A stretch of DNA of 6,434 nucleotides from Pseudomonadota bacterium (GTDB taxonomy: Bacteria; Pseudomonadota; Gammaproteobacteria; Burkholderiales; Burkholderiaceae_E). Positions within the stretch are counted from its first letter, which is position 1. Each line of letters starts with the position of its first letter. Shown here in pieces: positions 1 to 6,228 of this stretch. The stretch covers positions 1 to 6,434 of the forward strand of contig JAEWEW010000035.1 in the NCBI GenBank assembly GCA_023389175.1. Reading direction: 5' to 3'. Under the pieces are notes generated by a model. The model made no database searches, had not been told where the DNA came from, and worked only from the letters and a program-made list of their open reading frames with translations. A program made the translations under genes and the position numbers.

Positions 1-2096
1 ACATCACCTTCAGTCCCTCGATCGCGCTCGAGAAGATCACGCCGACCGGCGCCGAGGCCAACGCGGTGCTGGCCTCCTACGGCTACGCGATGAACCGGAC
101 GCTGGTGAACGAGGACGAGCCGGCGCACATGCCGCGCCGCCGCGTGCTGATGGAGCCCTTCACGCCGCCACGGCTCGCGGAGCACGAGCCGCTGGTGCGC
201 CGCCTCGCGCGCGAGTACGTGGACCGGTTCATCGACGACGGCCGCGCGGACCTGGTCGACCAGATGCTCTGGGAAGTGCCGCTCACCATGGCACTGCACT
301 TCCTCGGCGTGCCCGAGGACGACATGGCCACCCTGCGGCGCTACTCCATCGCGCATACGGTGAATACCTGGGGCCGGCCGAAACCCGAGGAGCAGGTCGC
401 CGTGGCGCATGCGGTGGGCAACTTCTGGCAGTACGCCGGCAAGGTGCTGGAGAAGATGCGCCGGGACCCGGACGGTCCGGGATGGATGCGCTACGCGATC
501 CGCAAGCAGAAGGAGCATCCGGACATCGTCACGGACTCCTACCTGCACTCGATGATGATGGCGATCATCGTCGCGGCCCACGAGACCACCGCCCATGCCA
601 GCGCCAACGCGATGAAGCTGCTGCTTTCGCATCCGGAGCTCTGGCGCGAGATCTGCGAGGATCCGGCGCTGATCCCGAACACCGTGGAGGAATGCCTGCG
701 CCACAACGGCTCGGTGGCCGCCTGGCGGCGCATCACCACGCGCGCCGTGCAGGTCGGCGGCGTCGACATCCCCGCGGGCGCGCGTCTGCTGATCGTCACC
801 TCGTCGGCCAACCATGACGAGCGCCACTTCGAGGATGCCGACCGGGTCGACGTGCGCCGGGACAACGCGAGCGACCACCTCACCTTCGGCTACGGCTCGC
901 ACCAGTGCATGGGCAAGAACCTCGCGCGCATGGAGATGCAGGTCTTCCTCGAGGAGTTCGCCCTGCGCCTGCCGCACATGCGGCTGGCGGAGCAGAAGTT
1001 CACCTACCTGCCCAACACGTCGTTCCGCGGGCCGGAGCATCTCTGGGTGGAGTGGGATCCTGCCCGCAACCCCGAGCGGCTGGATCCCGGCCTGCTGGCG
1101 CGGCCGCCGAGCCCGGTGCGCATCGGCGAGCCGTCGCGGCATTCCATCACCCGGCCGGTGCGGGTGGAAAGCGTGACGCGGATCGCGGACGATGTCGTGC
1201 GGCTGCGGCTGGTCGCTCCCGACGGCCGCCCACTGCCGCGCTGGACCGCGGGCGCGCACATCGACGTGGAGTGCGGCTCGCCGGACCGGTCGCGCCAGTA
1301 CTCCCTCTGCGGCGATCCGGAGGACGCCACGGCGCTCGAGATCGCGGTGCTGCGCGAGCGCGACGGCCGCGGCGGCTCGGCCTGGATCCACGAGCATGTC
1401 CGCGCAGGCGACCGGCTCAAGATCCGCGGTCCGCGCAACCACTTCCACCTGGACGAAACTGCGCCCCGGGCGGTCTTCATCGCCGGCGGCATCGGCATCA
1501 CGCCGATCAGCGCGATGGCCCGCCGCGCGCAGGCGCTCGGCATCGACTACCGCCTGCACTATTGCGGCCGGCGCCGATCGGCGATGGGCATGCTGGACGA
1601 GCTGCAGCAGTTGCACGGCGAGCGCCTGCATCTCTACATCGGCGAGGACGGCGGACGCGCGGACGTCGCCGCGCTGCTCGCCCGTCCGGACCCGGACGCG
1701 CGAGTCTACGTCTGCGGACCGGTACGCATGCTCGATGCGGTGAAGGCCGCGTGCAAGGACTGGCCGGAGGATTCGGTCCGCATGGAGCACTTCGTCTCCA
1801 CGCTCGGAACGCTGGACGCCTCGCGCGAGCATGCCTTCGAGCTCGAGTTGAAGGACTCGGGCCTGGTGCTTCAGGTGCCACCGGACAAGACCGTGCTCGC
1901 CGTCCTGCGCGAGGCCAACATCGACGTCCAGAGCGACTGCGAGGAGGGTCTGTGCGGCTCCTGCGAGGTGCGGGTGCTGGAAGGCGAGGTTGACCATCGG
2001 GACCTGGTCCTCACCCGTGCGGAACGCGAAGCCGGCGGAAGGATGATGAGCTGCTGCTCGCGGGCACGGGGCGGGCGGCTGGTGCTGGAGCTTTAG
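1..2096 (+). CDS. Self-sufficient cytochrome P450 (CYP116B-type P450-reductase-ferredoxin fusion), 5' truncated by window
   Basis: Three-component monooxygenase on one chain: NAD(P)H electrons pass through FMN and a 2Fe-2S cluster to the heme, which inserts one oxygen atom from O2 into an organic substrate, probably in the cytosol. The frame is already open at base 3 (bases 1-2 end a codon), so the start lies upstream; 697 residues are visible against about 770-780 for the family. P450 part (to about 1110): C-helix H-x3-R type segment near 123-150, I-helix AAHETT at 573-590, ExxR (ECLR) at 690-701, and heme loop FGYGSHQCMGK with the axial Cys codon at 906-908. Reductase: FMN motif RQYSL at 1293-1307, nucleotide-binding GGIGITP at 1485-1505, CGP at 1713-1721. 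Ferredoxin: Cys codons at 1938, 1953 and 1962 (C-x4-C-x2-C), fourth ligand in the CC pair at 2052-2057. Stop TAG 2094-2096. Family assignment is strong; the substrate is unknown. Confidence 0.93.
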   Translation, partial: ITFSPSIALEKITPTGAEANAVLASYGYAMNRTLVNEDEPAHMPRRRVLMEPFTPPRLAEHEPLVRRLAREYVDRFIDDGRADLVDQMLWEVPLTMALHFLGVPEDDMATLRRYSIAHTVNTWGRPKPEEQVAVAHAVGNFWQYAGKVLEKMRRDPDGPGWMRYAIRKQKEHPDIVTDSYLHSMMMAIIVAAHETTAHASANAMKLLLSHPELWREICEDPALIPNTVEECLRHNGSVAAWRRITTRAVQVGGVDIPAGARLLIVTSSANHDERHFEDADRVDVRRDNASDHLTFGYGSHQCMGKNLARMEMQVFLEEFALRLPHMRLAEQKFTYLPNTSFRGPEHLWVEWDPARNPERLDPGLLARPPSPVRIGEPSRHSITRPVRVESVTRIADDVVRLRLVAPDGRPLPRWTAGAHIDVECGSPDRSRQYSLCGDPEDATALEIAVLRERDGRGGSAWIHEHVRAGDRLKIRGPRNHFHLDETAPRAVFIAGGIGITPISAMARRAQALGIDYRLHYCGRRRSAMGMLDELQQLHGERLHLYIGEDGGRADVAALLARPDPDARVYVCGPVRMLDAVKAACKDWPEDSVRMEHFVSTLGTLDASREHAFELELKDSGLVLQVPPDKTVLAVLREANIDVQSDCEEGLCGSCEVRVLEGEVDHRDLVLTRAEREAGGRMMSCCSRARGGRLVLEL

Positions 2097-2124
2097 CGGA
2101 CATCGCGACACAGGGTGATACTCT

Positions 2125-2136
2125 CATCGATCGATG
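2125..2136. promoter_or_regulatory. Perfect 12-bp palindrome, candidate operator
   Basis: The sequence CATCGATCGATG equals its own reverse complement and lies about 90 bp upstream of the binding-protein start, in the only gap that could carry the transporter operon's promoter. A dimeric regulator could bind it, but no regulator gene is in the window. Chance occurrence in G+C-rich DNA cannot be excluded. Confidence 0.3.
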
Positions 2137-2211
2137 CGCGCCTGATTTCGCTGCGCCGGCCATCGACCGGTCATCAGACAAGAGGGCCGATGGCGGGCCC
2201 CCACAACGCTT

Positions 2212-2217
2212 GGAGGA
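2212..2217 (+). promoter_or_regulatory. Strong Shine-Dalgarno site for the SBP gene
   Basis: GGAGGA, eight bases before the ATG at 2226, is close to a consensus ribosome binding site. It fixes the start at 2226 rather than at in-frame upstream codons, and the resulting protein begins directly with a signal peptide. A strong site fits the high expression usually needed for periplasmic binding proteins. Confidence 0.85.
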
Positions 2218-2225
2218 GAAGTGCA

Positions 2226-3371
2226 ATGTTGAGAAGGACTCTCGCAGGGCTGCTGCTGGGCATGCTGGCGAACGTGCCGGCCATGGCGCAGGAGCCGATC
2301 AAGATCGGCGCCTTCCTGTCCGCGACCGGACCGGCGTCCTTCCTGGGCGACCCGCAGGTCAAGACCATGAGCCTGTTCGTCGAAAGGATCAACGCGGACG
2401 GCGGCGTGCTTGGCCGCAAGCTTCAGTTCATCCACTACGATGACCAGGGCAAGGCCGAGGAGGCGCGCACCTTCGCCCGCCGGCTGATCTCCCAGGACAA
2501 GGTCGACATCCTGCTGGCCGGGTCCACCACCGGCACCACCATGGCGGCCCTTCCGCTGGTCGATCGCGCCGGCATACCGATCATCAACTTCGCCGGCGCC
2601 GTCGTCGCGGTGGAGCCGGTCCAGAAGTGGAACTTCAAGACCCCGGAGACCGATCGCATGGCAGCGGAGAAGATCTTCGCCGACATGAAGAAGCGCGGCC
2701 TGACCAAGATCGGCCTGATCTCCGGCACCGGCGGCTTCGGCGCCTCCGGCCGGAAGGAATCGCTGACGGTGGCGGGCAAGCACGGCGTCGAGATCATCGC
2801 CGACGAGACCTACGCACCGAGCGACACCGACATGTCGGCCCAGCTGACCCGGATCCGGAACACCCCGGGCGTGCAGGCCGTGCTCAATTTCGACTTCGGC
2901 CAGGCGCCGGCCATCGTCACCAAGAACTATGCCGCGCTGGGCATCGACCTGCCGTTCTACCAGTCCCACGGCGTCGCTTCCGACGCGTTCCTGAAGCTTG
3001 CCGGCGATGCGGCCGAGGGTATCCGGCTGCCGGTCTCGCCCATCCTGGTGGCCAAGCTGCTGCCGGACAGCGACCCGCAGAAGGCGCCGTCGATGGCCTA
3101 CGGCACCGCCTACGAGAAGCGCTTTGGCGAGTGGCCCTCCGCCTTCGGCGGCTATGCCTACGATGCGCTCATGCTGGCAGTGGACGCCATCAAGCGCGCC
3201 GGCAGCACGGACAAGGCGAAGGTGCGCGACGCCATCGAGGCGACCAGGAACTTCGCCGGCACCACCGGCAACTTCAACATGAGCCCGAAAGACCACCTCG
3301 GCCTGGACCTGGATACGGCCTTCCGCATGGTGCAGGTCAAGAACGGCACCTGGCAGTTGATGAAGGACTGA
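2226..3371 (+). CDS. LIV-type ABC transporter periplasmic substrate-binding protein
   Basis: Periplasmic receptor (Peripla_BP_6 / LivJ-like family) that captures a small solute and delivers it to the membrane permease encoded downstream. The 381-residue product has a Sec signal peptide: MLRR, a hydrophobic core of about residues 6-18, and an AMA|Q cleavage site after residue 21. The mature part starts with IKIGAFLSATGP (S32-P36), typical of the family, followed by a region reading INADGGVLGRKL. The ligand-cleft segment is GSTTGTT (99-105), and NFAGA begins at N121. The C-terminal half carries FGGYAYDALMLAVDAI and GTTGNFNMSP motifs common in catabolic members of the family. The start at 2226 is chosen for its ribosome binding site and signal peptide. 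Members bind branched-chain amino acids, amides, urea or aromatic acids; I cannot tell which here, and the neighbouring P450 makes a non-amino-acid ligand plausible. Confidence 0.93.
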   Translation: MLRRTLAGLLLGMLANVPAMAQEPIKIGAFLSATGPASFLGDPQVKTMSLFVERINADGGVLGRKLQFIHYDDQGKAEEARTFARRLISQDKVDILLAGSTTGTTMAALPLVDRAGIPIINFAGAVVAVEPVQKWNFKTPETDRMAAEKIFADMKKRGLTKIGLISGTGGFGASGRKESLTVAGKHGVEIIADETYAPSDTDMSAQLTRIRNTPGVQAVLNFDFGQAPAIVTKNYAALGIDLPFYQSHGVASDAFLKLAGDAAEGIRLPVSPILVAKLLPDSDPQKAPSMAYGTAYEKRFGEWPSAFGGYAYDALMLAVDAIKRAGSTDKAKVRDAIEATRNFAGTTGNFNMSPKDHLGLDLDTAFRMVQVKNGTWQLMKD

Positions 3372-3388
3372 CCCACCTCACAGAAGCA

Positions 3389-3417
3389 TCGCCGCCGCGC
3401 AGCGCGTCAGGCGGCGA
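3389..3417 (+). other. G+C-rich hairpin just after the SBP gene
   Basis: TCGCCGCC (3389-3396) pairs perfectly with GGCGGCGA (3410-3417) around a 13-base loop, 17 bases after the SBP stop. No T-tract follows, so it does not look like an intrinsic terminator. It could protect the 3' end of the SBP message or reduce read-through into livH, as hairpins do between binding-protein and permease genes in other importer operons. That role is inferred. Confidence 0.5.
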
Positions 3418-3440
3418 CGTTGCCTCGAGCGTCCTCAGGA

Positions 3441-3455
3441 CCGGGCTGCGCCCGG
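3441..3455 (+). other. Second hairpin in the SBP-livH gap
   Basis: CCGGGC (3441-3446) and GCCCGG (3450-3455) form a six-pair stem with a TGC loop. There is no T-tract after it. With the upstream hairpin it fills the 147-bp gap between SBP and livH, which is much longer than the other gaps in the operon. The rest of the gap shows no convincing open reading frame of its own. Confidence 0.45.
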
Positions 3456-3518
3456 CCACCCGCCGAGGGGGTGAAGGAAACTCGAGGGGCCCGGCGTTTC
3501 CCTGGGAGCTCGCACGAC

Positions 3519-4388
3519 ATGTCGGAATTCCTCCAGTTCCTCGTCACGGGCGTGACCATCGGCGCCACGTACGCGCTGGTCGCCCTGGGCTTCAGCATCA
3601 TCTTCAACGCCAGCCACGTGATCAATTTCGCCCAGGGCGAGTTCGTGATGATCGGCGGCATGACGGCGGTCTTCCTGCTCACCTGGCTGCCACTGCCGCT
3701 GGCGGTGGCCGTCGCCGTGGCGATCGGCGCGGTGGTCGGTGTGCTGCTCTACAAGGGTGGGATCGCGCCGGCCAGGGAGGCCGGCGTGGTGCAACTCATC
3801 ATCATCACCATCGGCGCCGCGCTGTTCCTGCGCGGGTTGGCGCAGATCCTGTGGGGCAAGGGCTTCTTCGCCCTGCCGTCCTTCAGCGGCGACGCGCCGA
3901 TCCGCTTCTTCGGCGCGGTCATGGTGCCGCAGAGCCTGTGGGTGGTCGGCGTCACCGGCCTGATCGTCGCCGCGCTCGCCTGGTTCTTCAATCGCACCCG
4001 CAGCGGCAAGGCCATCCTCGCCACCTCGTATAACCCGGACGCGGCCGCCCTGATGGGCATCGACACCAGGATGGTGCTGCTGGTGAGCTTCGGGCTGGCC
4101 GGGATGCTCGGGGCAGTTGCCGGTGTCATCGTCGCGCCGATCACCTTCACCTACTACGAGATCGGCGTGATGCTGGGACTGAAAGGGTTCGTCGCGGCGG
4201 TGCTCGGCGGCCTGGGCAGCTTCCCGGGCGCGGTTGCCGGCGGCCTGGTGCTGGGCGTGACCGAGGCGATGATGGCCGGCTACGTCTCCTCTCACTACAA
4301 GGACGCGGTGGCTTTCGTGCTGATCCTGCTGATCCTCTTCGTCATGCCAAGCGGCATCTTCGGCAGCCGCAGCGTCGAGCGGGTCTGA
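3519..4388 (+). CDS. livH: LIV-type ABC transporter inner-membrane permease, LivH family
   Basis: One of the two integral membrane subunits (BPD_transp_2 family) forming the channel for the solute delivered by the upstream binding protein. The 289-residue product is mostly hydrophobic, with about eight predicted membrane segments. The first runs through roughly residues 5-29 and is followed by the LivH hallmark NASHVINFAQGEF (30-42). The cytoplasmic coupling segment SYNPDAAALMGID (170-182), which contacts an ATPase subunit, precedes the next membrane helix, and a GLGSFPGAVAGGLVLG segment lies near the C-terminus. The ATG at 3519 is preceded by GGGAG at 3504-3508 and gives the normal family length; the longer open frame upstream translates the hairpin-rich gap and lacks family character. 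It is followed 12 bp later by livM. The symbol denotes family only, not proven leucine/isoleucine/valine transport. Confidence 0.93.
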   Translation: MSEFLQFLVTGVTIGATYALVALGFSIIFNASHVINFAQGEFVMIGGMTAVFLLTWLPLPLAVAVAVAIGAVVGVLLYKGGIAPAREAGVVQLIIITIGAALFLRGLAQILWGKGFFALPSFSGDAPIRFFGAVMVPQSLWVVGVTGLIVAALAWFFNRTRSGKAILATSYNPDAAALMGIDTRMVLLVSFGLAGMLGAVAGVIVAPITFTYYEIGVMLGLKGFVAAVLGGLGSFPGAVAGGLVLGVTEAMMAGYVSSHYKDAVAFVLILLILFVMPSGIFGSRSVERV

Positions 4389-4400
4389 GGCGCGGCCACG

Positions 4401-5414
4401 ATGGGAGGCCAGATCGCCCCGGCGCCGCTTGCCGCTGCCGGCGAGGCTCGACCGGCGCCGAGATCCTGGCGGGAACGCCTGCTCTCGCCCGCGCAGGGTG
4501 GCCTCGCGGCGCTGCTGCTGGTGGTGGTGGCGGCGCCCTTCTTCCTCGACAGCCTGTACCACTACGACCTGGCCATCCTGGTCGGCATCAACATCAGCGT
4601 GGTGGTTTCCCTGAACCTGCTGGTGGGCTACGCCGGCCAGATCAGCCTCGGGCATGCCGCGTTCTTCGCGCTCGGCGCCTACGGCAGCGCCGGGCTCTCG
4701 ACCCATTACCAGTGGCCGCCGCTGCTCGCCCTGCTCGTCTCGGTCATCGTGGTCGGCGTCGTCGCGCTGCTGATCGCACGCCCCATCCTGCGCCTGAAGG
4801 GCTACTACCTGGGCATGGCCACCCTGGGCCTGGGCATGATCGTGTACCTGATGATCACCACGGAGGCCTGGTTCACTGGCGGCCCGGACGGCATGTCGGT
4901 GCCGATGCTGGCGGTGTTCGGCCACGCCGTGGAGGGCGAGCTGACCTGGTACTGGATCGTGGCCGGGCTCACGGTACTGACCTACCTGATGGCGCTCAAC
5001 ATCGTCCACTCGCCGGTCGGCCGGGCGCTGCGCGCGGTGCACGGTTCGGAGATCGCCGCGACCACTGCGGGCATCGACGTCACCGGCTACAAGGTGCTGA
5101 TCTTCGTGGCCTCGGCGGTGGTGGCGGCGCTGATGGGCGCCATCTACGCTTTCTACAGCGGCTTCATCACGCCCAGCACGGCCGATTTCATGCATTCGAT
5201 CGAGTTCGTGGTGATGGTGGTCTTCGGCGGGATGGCCTCGCTGGTCGGCTCGGTGGTCGGGGCGGTGATCCTGACCCTGCTGCCCCAATACCTGACCACC
5301 TTCGCCGACTACGAGTGGGTGATCTACGGCCTCATCCTCATGCTGGTCATGATCTTCCTGCCCAAGGGCCTGGTGCCGACGCTTCACGACAAGCTGCGAA
5401 GGCCGGGGCGATGA
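4401..5414 (+). CDS. livM: LIV-type ABC transporter inner-membrane permease, LivM family
   Basis: Second membrane subunit, pairing with LivH to form the translocation path. The 337-residue product has a polar, Ala/Pro/Arg-rich N-terminus of about 33 residues, a first membrane segment at about 34-49, the LivM hallmark NLLVGYAGQISLGHA at 72-86, and multiple further helices. The ATPase-coupling loop begins HGSEIAATTAGID at residue 214 and is followed by FGGMASLVGSVVGA in the C-terminal third. A GAGG at 4387-4390, overlapping the livH stop, sits ten bases before the ATG and serves as the likely ribosome binding site. The stop TGA overlaps the start of livG (ATGA, 5411-5414), pointing to translational coupling. 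Length and order are normal for the family. Confidence 0.93.
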   Translation: MGGQIAPAPLAAAGEARPAPRSWRERLLSPAQGGLAALLLVVVAAPFFLDSLYHYDLAILVGINISVVVSLNLLVGYAGQISLGHAAFFALGAYGSAGLSTHYQWPPLLALLVSVIVVGVVALLIARPILRLKGYYLGMATLGLGMIVYLMITTEAWFTGGPDGMSVPMLAVFGHAVEGELTWYWIVAGLTVLTYLMALNIVHSPVGRALRAVHGSEIAATTAGIDVTGYKVLIFVASAVVAALMGAIYAFYSGFITPSTADFMHSIEFVVMVVFGGMASLVGSVVGAVILTLLPQYLTTFADYEWVIYGLILMLVMIFLPKGLVPTLHDKLRRPGR

Positions 5415-6220
5415 GCACTTCGCGCGATCGCGAAGGCGGGCTCGCTCATTCATCCACGAGCATGTTGACGGTCGAGTCCCTGACCAAGGCCTTCGGTGGC
5501 GTACGCGCCATCGACGAGCTCTCCTTCCAGATCCGTTCCGGGGCCGTGCATTCCATCATCGGCCCCAACGGTGCCGGCAAGACCACCCTGTTCAACCTGA
5601 TCACCGGCGTCTACCAGCCCACCTCGGGACGGATCCTGCTCGACGGGGAGGACCTGGCCCGGCGCAGCGCCCATCAACGGGCCTGCAGCGGGATGAACCG
5701 GACCTTCCAGAACCTGCAGGTCTGCATGAACATGAGCGCGCTGGAGAACGTCATGCTCGGCGAGCACCAGCACCTGGACCATCGCTTCCTGCCGGCCCTG
5801 CTGAGCCTGCCTCGGGTGCGCCGCGGCGAGCGTGCCTGCCGGGAACGGAGCGCCGGGCTCATGGACTTCGTCGGCCTGGCGGCGTACATCGACAGCGACG
5901 CGTCGGCCATGCCCTACGGCGCCCTCAAGCGCCTCGAGATCGCCCGCGCGTTGGCGGCCCGGCCGCGTCTGCTGCTGCTCGACGAGCCGGCGGCGGGCCT
6001 GAACGACGCCGAGACCGCCGAGCTCGAACGGCTGATCCGCAAGATTGACGGCAGCGGTGTCACCGTCGTGCTGGTGGAGCACGACATGAAGCTGGTCATG
6101 AACGTCTCCGAGCACATCATCGTGCTCAACTACGGCCGCAAGCTGGCCGAAGGCACCGCCCGCGAGGTCCGCGAGAACCCCGAGGTGATCGCCGCCTACC
6201 TCGGCACCCAGGCCGCCTGA
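5411..6220 (+). CDS. livG: LIV-type ABC transporter ATP-binding protein, LivG family
   Basis: Cytoplasmic ATPase that powers the importer together with LivF. The 269-residue product has Walker A GPNGAGKT (51-58), Q-loop Gln100 in TFQNLQV, signature segment PYGALKRLEIARA from residue 168, Walker B ending in D191-E192 (LLLLDEP), and switch His224 in VEHD. The long segment between Q-loop and signature and the AYLG-type C-terminus are LivG-like. The ATG at 5411 overlaps the livM stop and has GAAGG at 5398-5402 eight bases upstream. A second in-frame ATG at 5462 would remove a 17-residue polar extension and begin MLTVESLTKAFGG, closer to typical LivG starts, but its upstream ribosome binding site is weak. 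The signature has Leu where canonical LSGGQ has Gln. Confidence 0.93.
   Translation: MSTSRDREGGLAHSSTSMLTVESLTKAFGGVRAIDELSFQIRSGAVHSIIGPNGAGKTTLFNLITGVYQPTSGRILLDGEDLARRSAHQRACSGMNRTFQNLQVCMNMSALENVMLGEHQHLDHRFLPALLSLPRVRRGERACRERSAGLMDFVGLAAYIDSDASAMPYGALKRLEIARALAARPRLLLLDEPAAGLNDAETAELERLIRKIDGSGVTVVLVEHDMKLVMNVSEHIIVLNYGRKLAEGTAREVRENPEVIAAYLGTQAA
5418..5435 (+). other. Hairpin at the livG translation start
   Basis: CTTCGCG (5418-5424) pairs perfectly with CGCGAAG (5429-5435) around a CGAT loop, starting seven bases after the first base of the livG ATG. In RNA it would sit in the ribosome's footprint on the start codon. It could make livG initiation depend on ribosomes arriving from livM, or could favour the internal ATG at 5462. 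It is also coding sequence for the N-terminal extension, so it may have no role as RNA. Confidence 0.4.
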
Positions 6221-6228
6221 CCGCTGCG

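Larger units (their letters stand above)
2097..2225 (+). promoter_or_regulatory. Intergenic region between P450 and transporter operon, probable promoter/leader of the SBP gene
   Basis: This 129-bp non-coding gap separates the P450 stop from the binding-protein start. It has no obvious T-tract terminator for the P450 gene, so read-through is possible. It contains a perfect 12-bp palindrome (2125-2136), a CCGG-x7-CCGG inverted repeat around 2155-2171, and a ribosome binding site at its 3' end. A GATACT hexamer at 2117-2122 resembles a -10 box in four of six positions, but no matching -35 lies at the right distance, so I do not call a specific promoter. A separate promoter here is inferred from the gap length and the palindrome. 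Confidence 0.4.

Noticed and set aside
905..1993. Plus-strand alternative frame (362 codons) within the P450 fusion gene
   Set aside because: The overlapping frame carries all P450, FMN, NAD(P)H and 2Fe-2S motifs; this one carries none.
2117..2122. Sigma-70 -10 box GATACT
   Set aside because: Only four of six consensus positions match, and the hexamer 17 bases upstream does not resemble a -35 element.
2115..2225. Upstream extension of the SBP frame to 2115
   Set aside because: The added residues have no signal-peptide character, while the ATG at 2226 has a near-consensus ribosome binding site and is followed directly by a typical signal peptide.
2124..3296. Minus-strand open frame (390 codons) opposite the SBP gene
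   Set aside because: Antisense shadow of a well-supported binding-protein gene. No recognisable motif or ribosome binding site supports it.
3389..3455. Intrinsic terminator after the SBP gene
   Set aside because: Both stems are present but neither is followed by a run of T residues, and the importer genes downstream are needed for the same complex. I record hairpins only.
3420..3518. Upstream extension of the livH frame to 3420
   Set aside because: It would translate the hairpin-rich spacer into a polar leader not typical of LivH. The ATG at 3519 has GGGAG upstream and gives the normal family length.
2627..4033. Long plus-strand frame (468 codons) spanning the SBP end, the spacer and livH
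   Set aside because: It is out of frame with two recognised genes and gives low-complexity Arg/Gly/Ala-rich protein. It exists because stop codons are scarce at this G+C content.
5424..5431. GCGATCGC octamer (HIP1-like) in the livG start region
   Set aside because: A single copy in G+C-rich DNA, better explained as part of the CTTCGCG/CGCGAAG stem. No other evidence points to a HIP1-rich cyanobacterial genome.
3435..5453. Very long minus-strand open frame (672 codons) opposite livH and livM
   Set aside because: It lies antisense to two clearly recognisable membrane permeases. Its translation is His/Asp/Gln/Arg-rich with no fold-like pattern, as expected for a shadow of hydrophobic, G+C-rich codons, and stop codons are rare in this composition.
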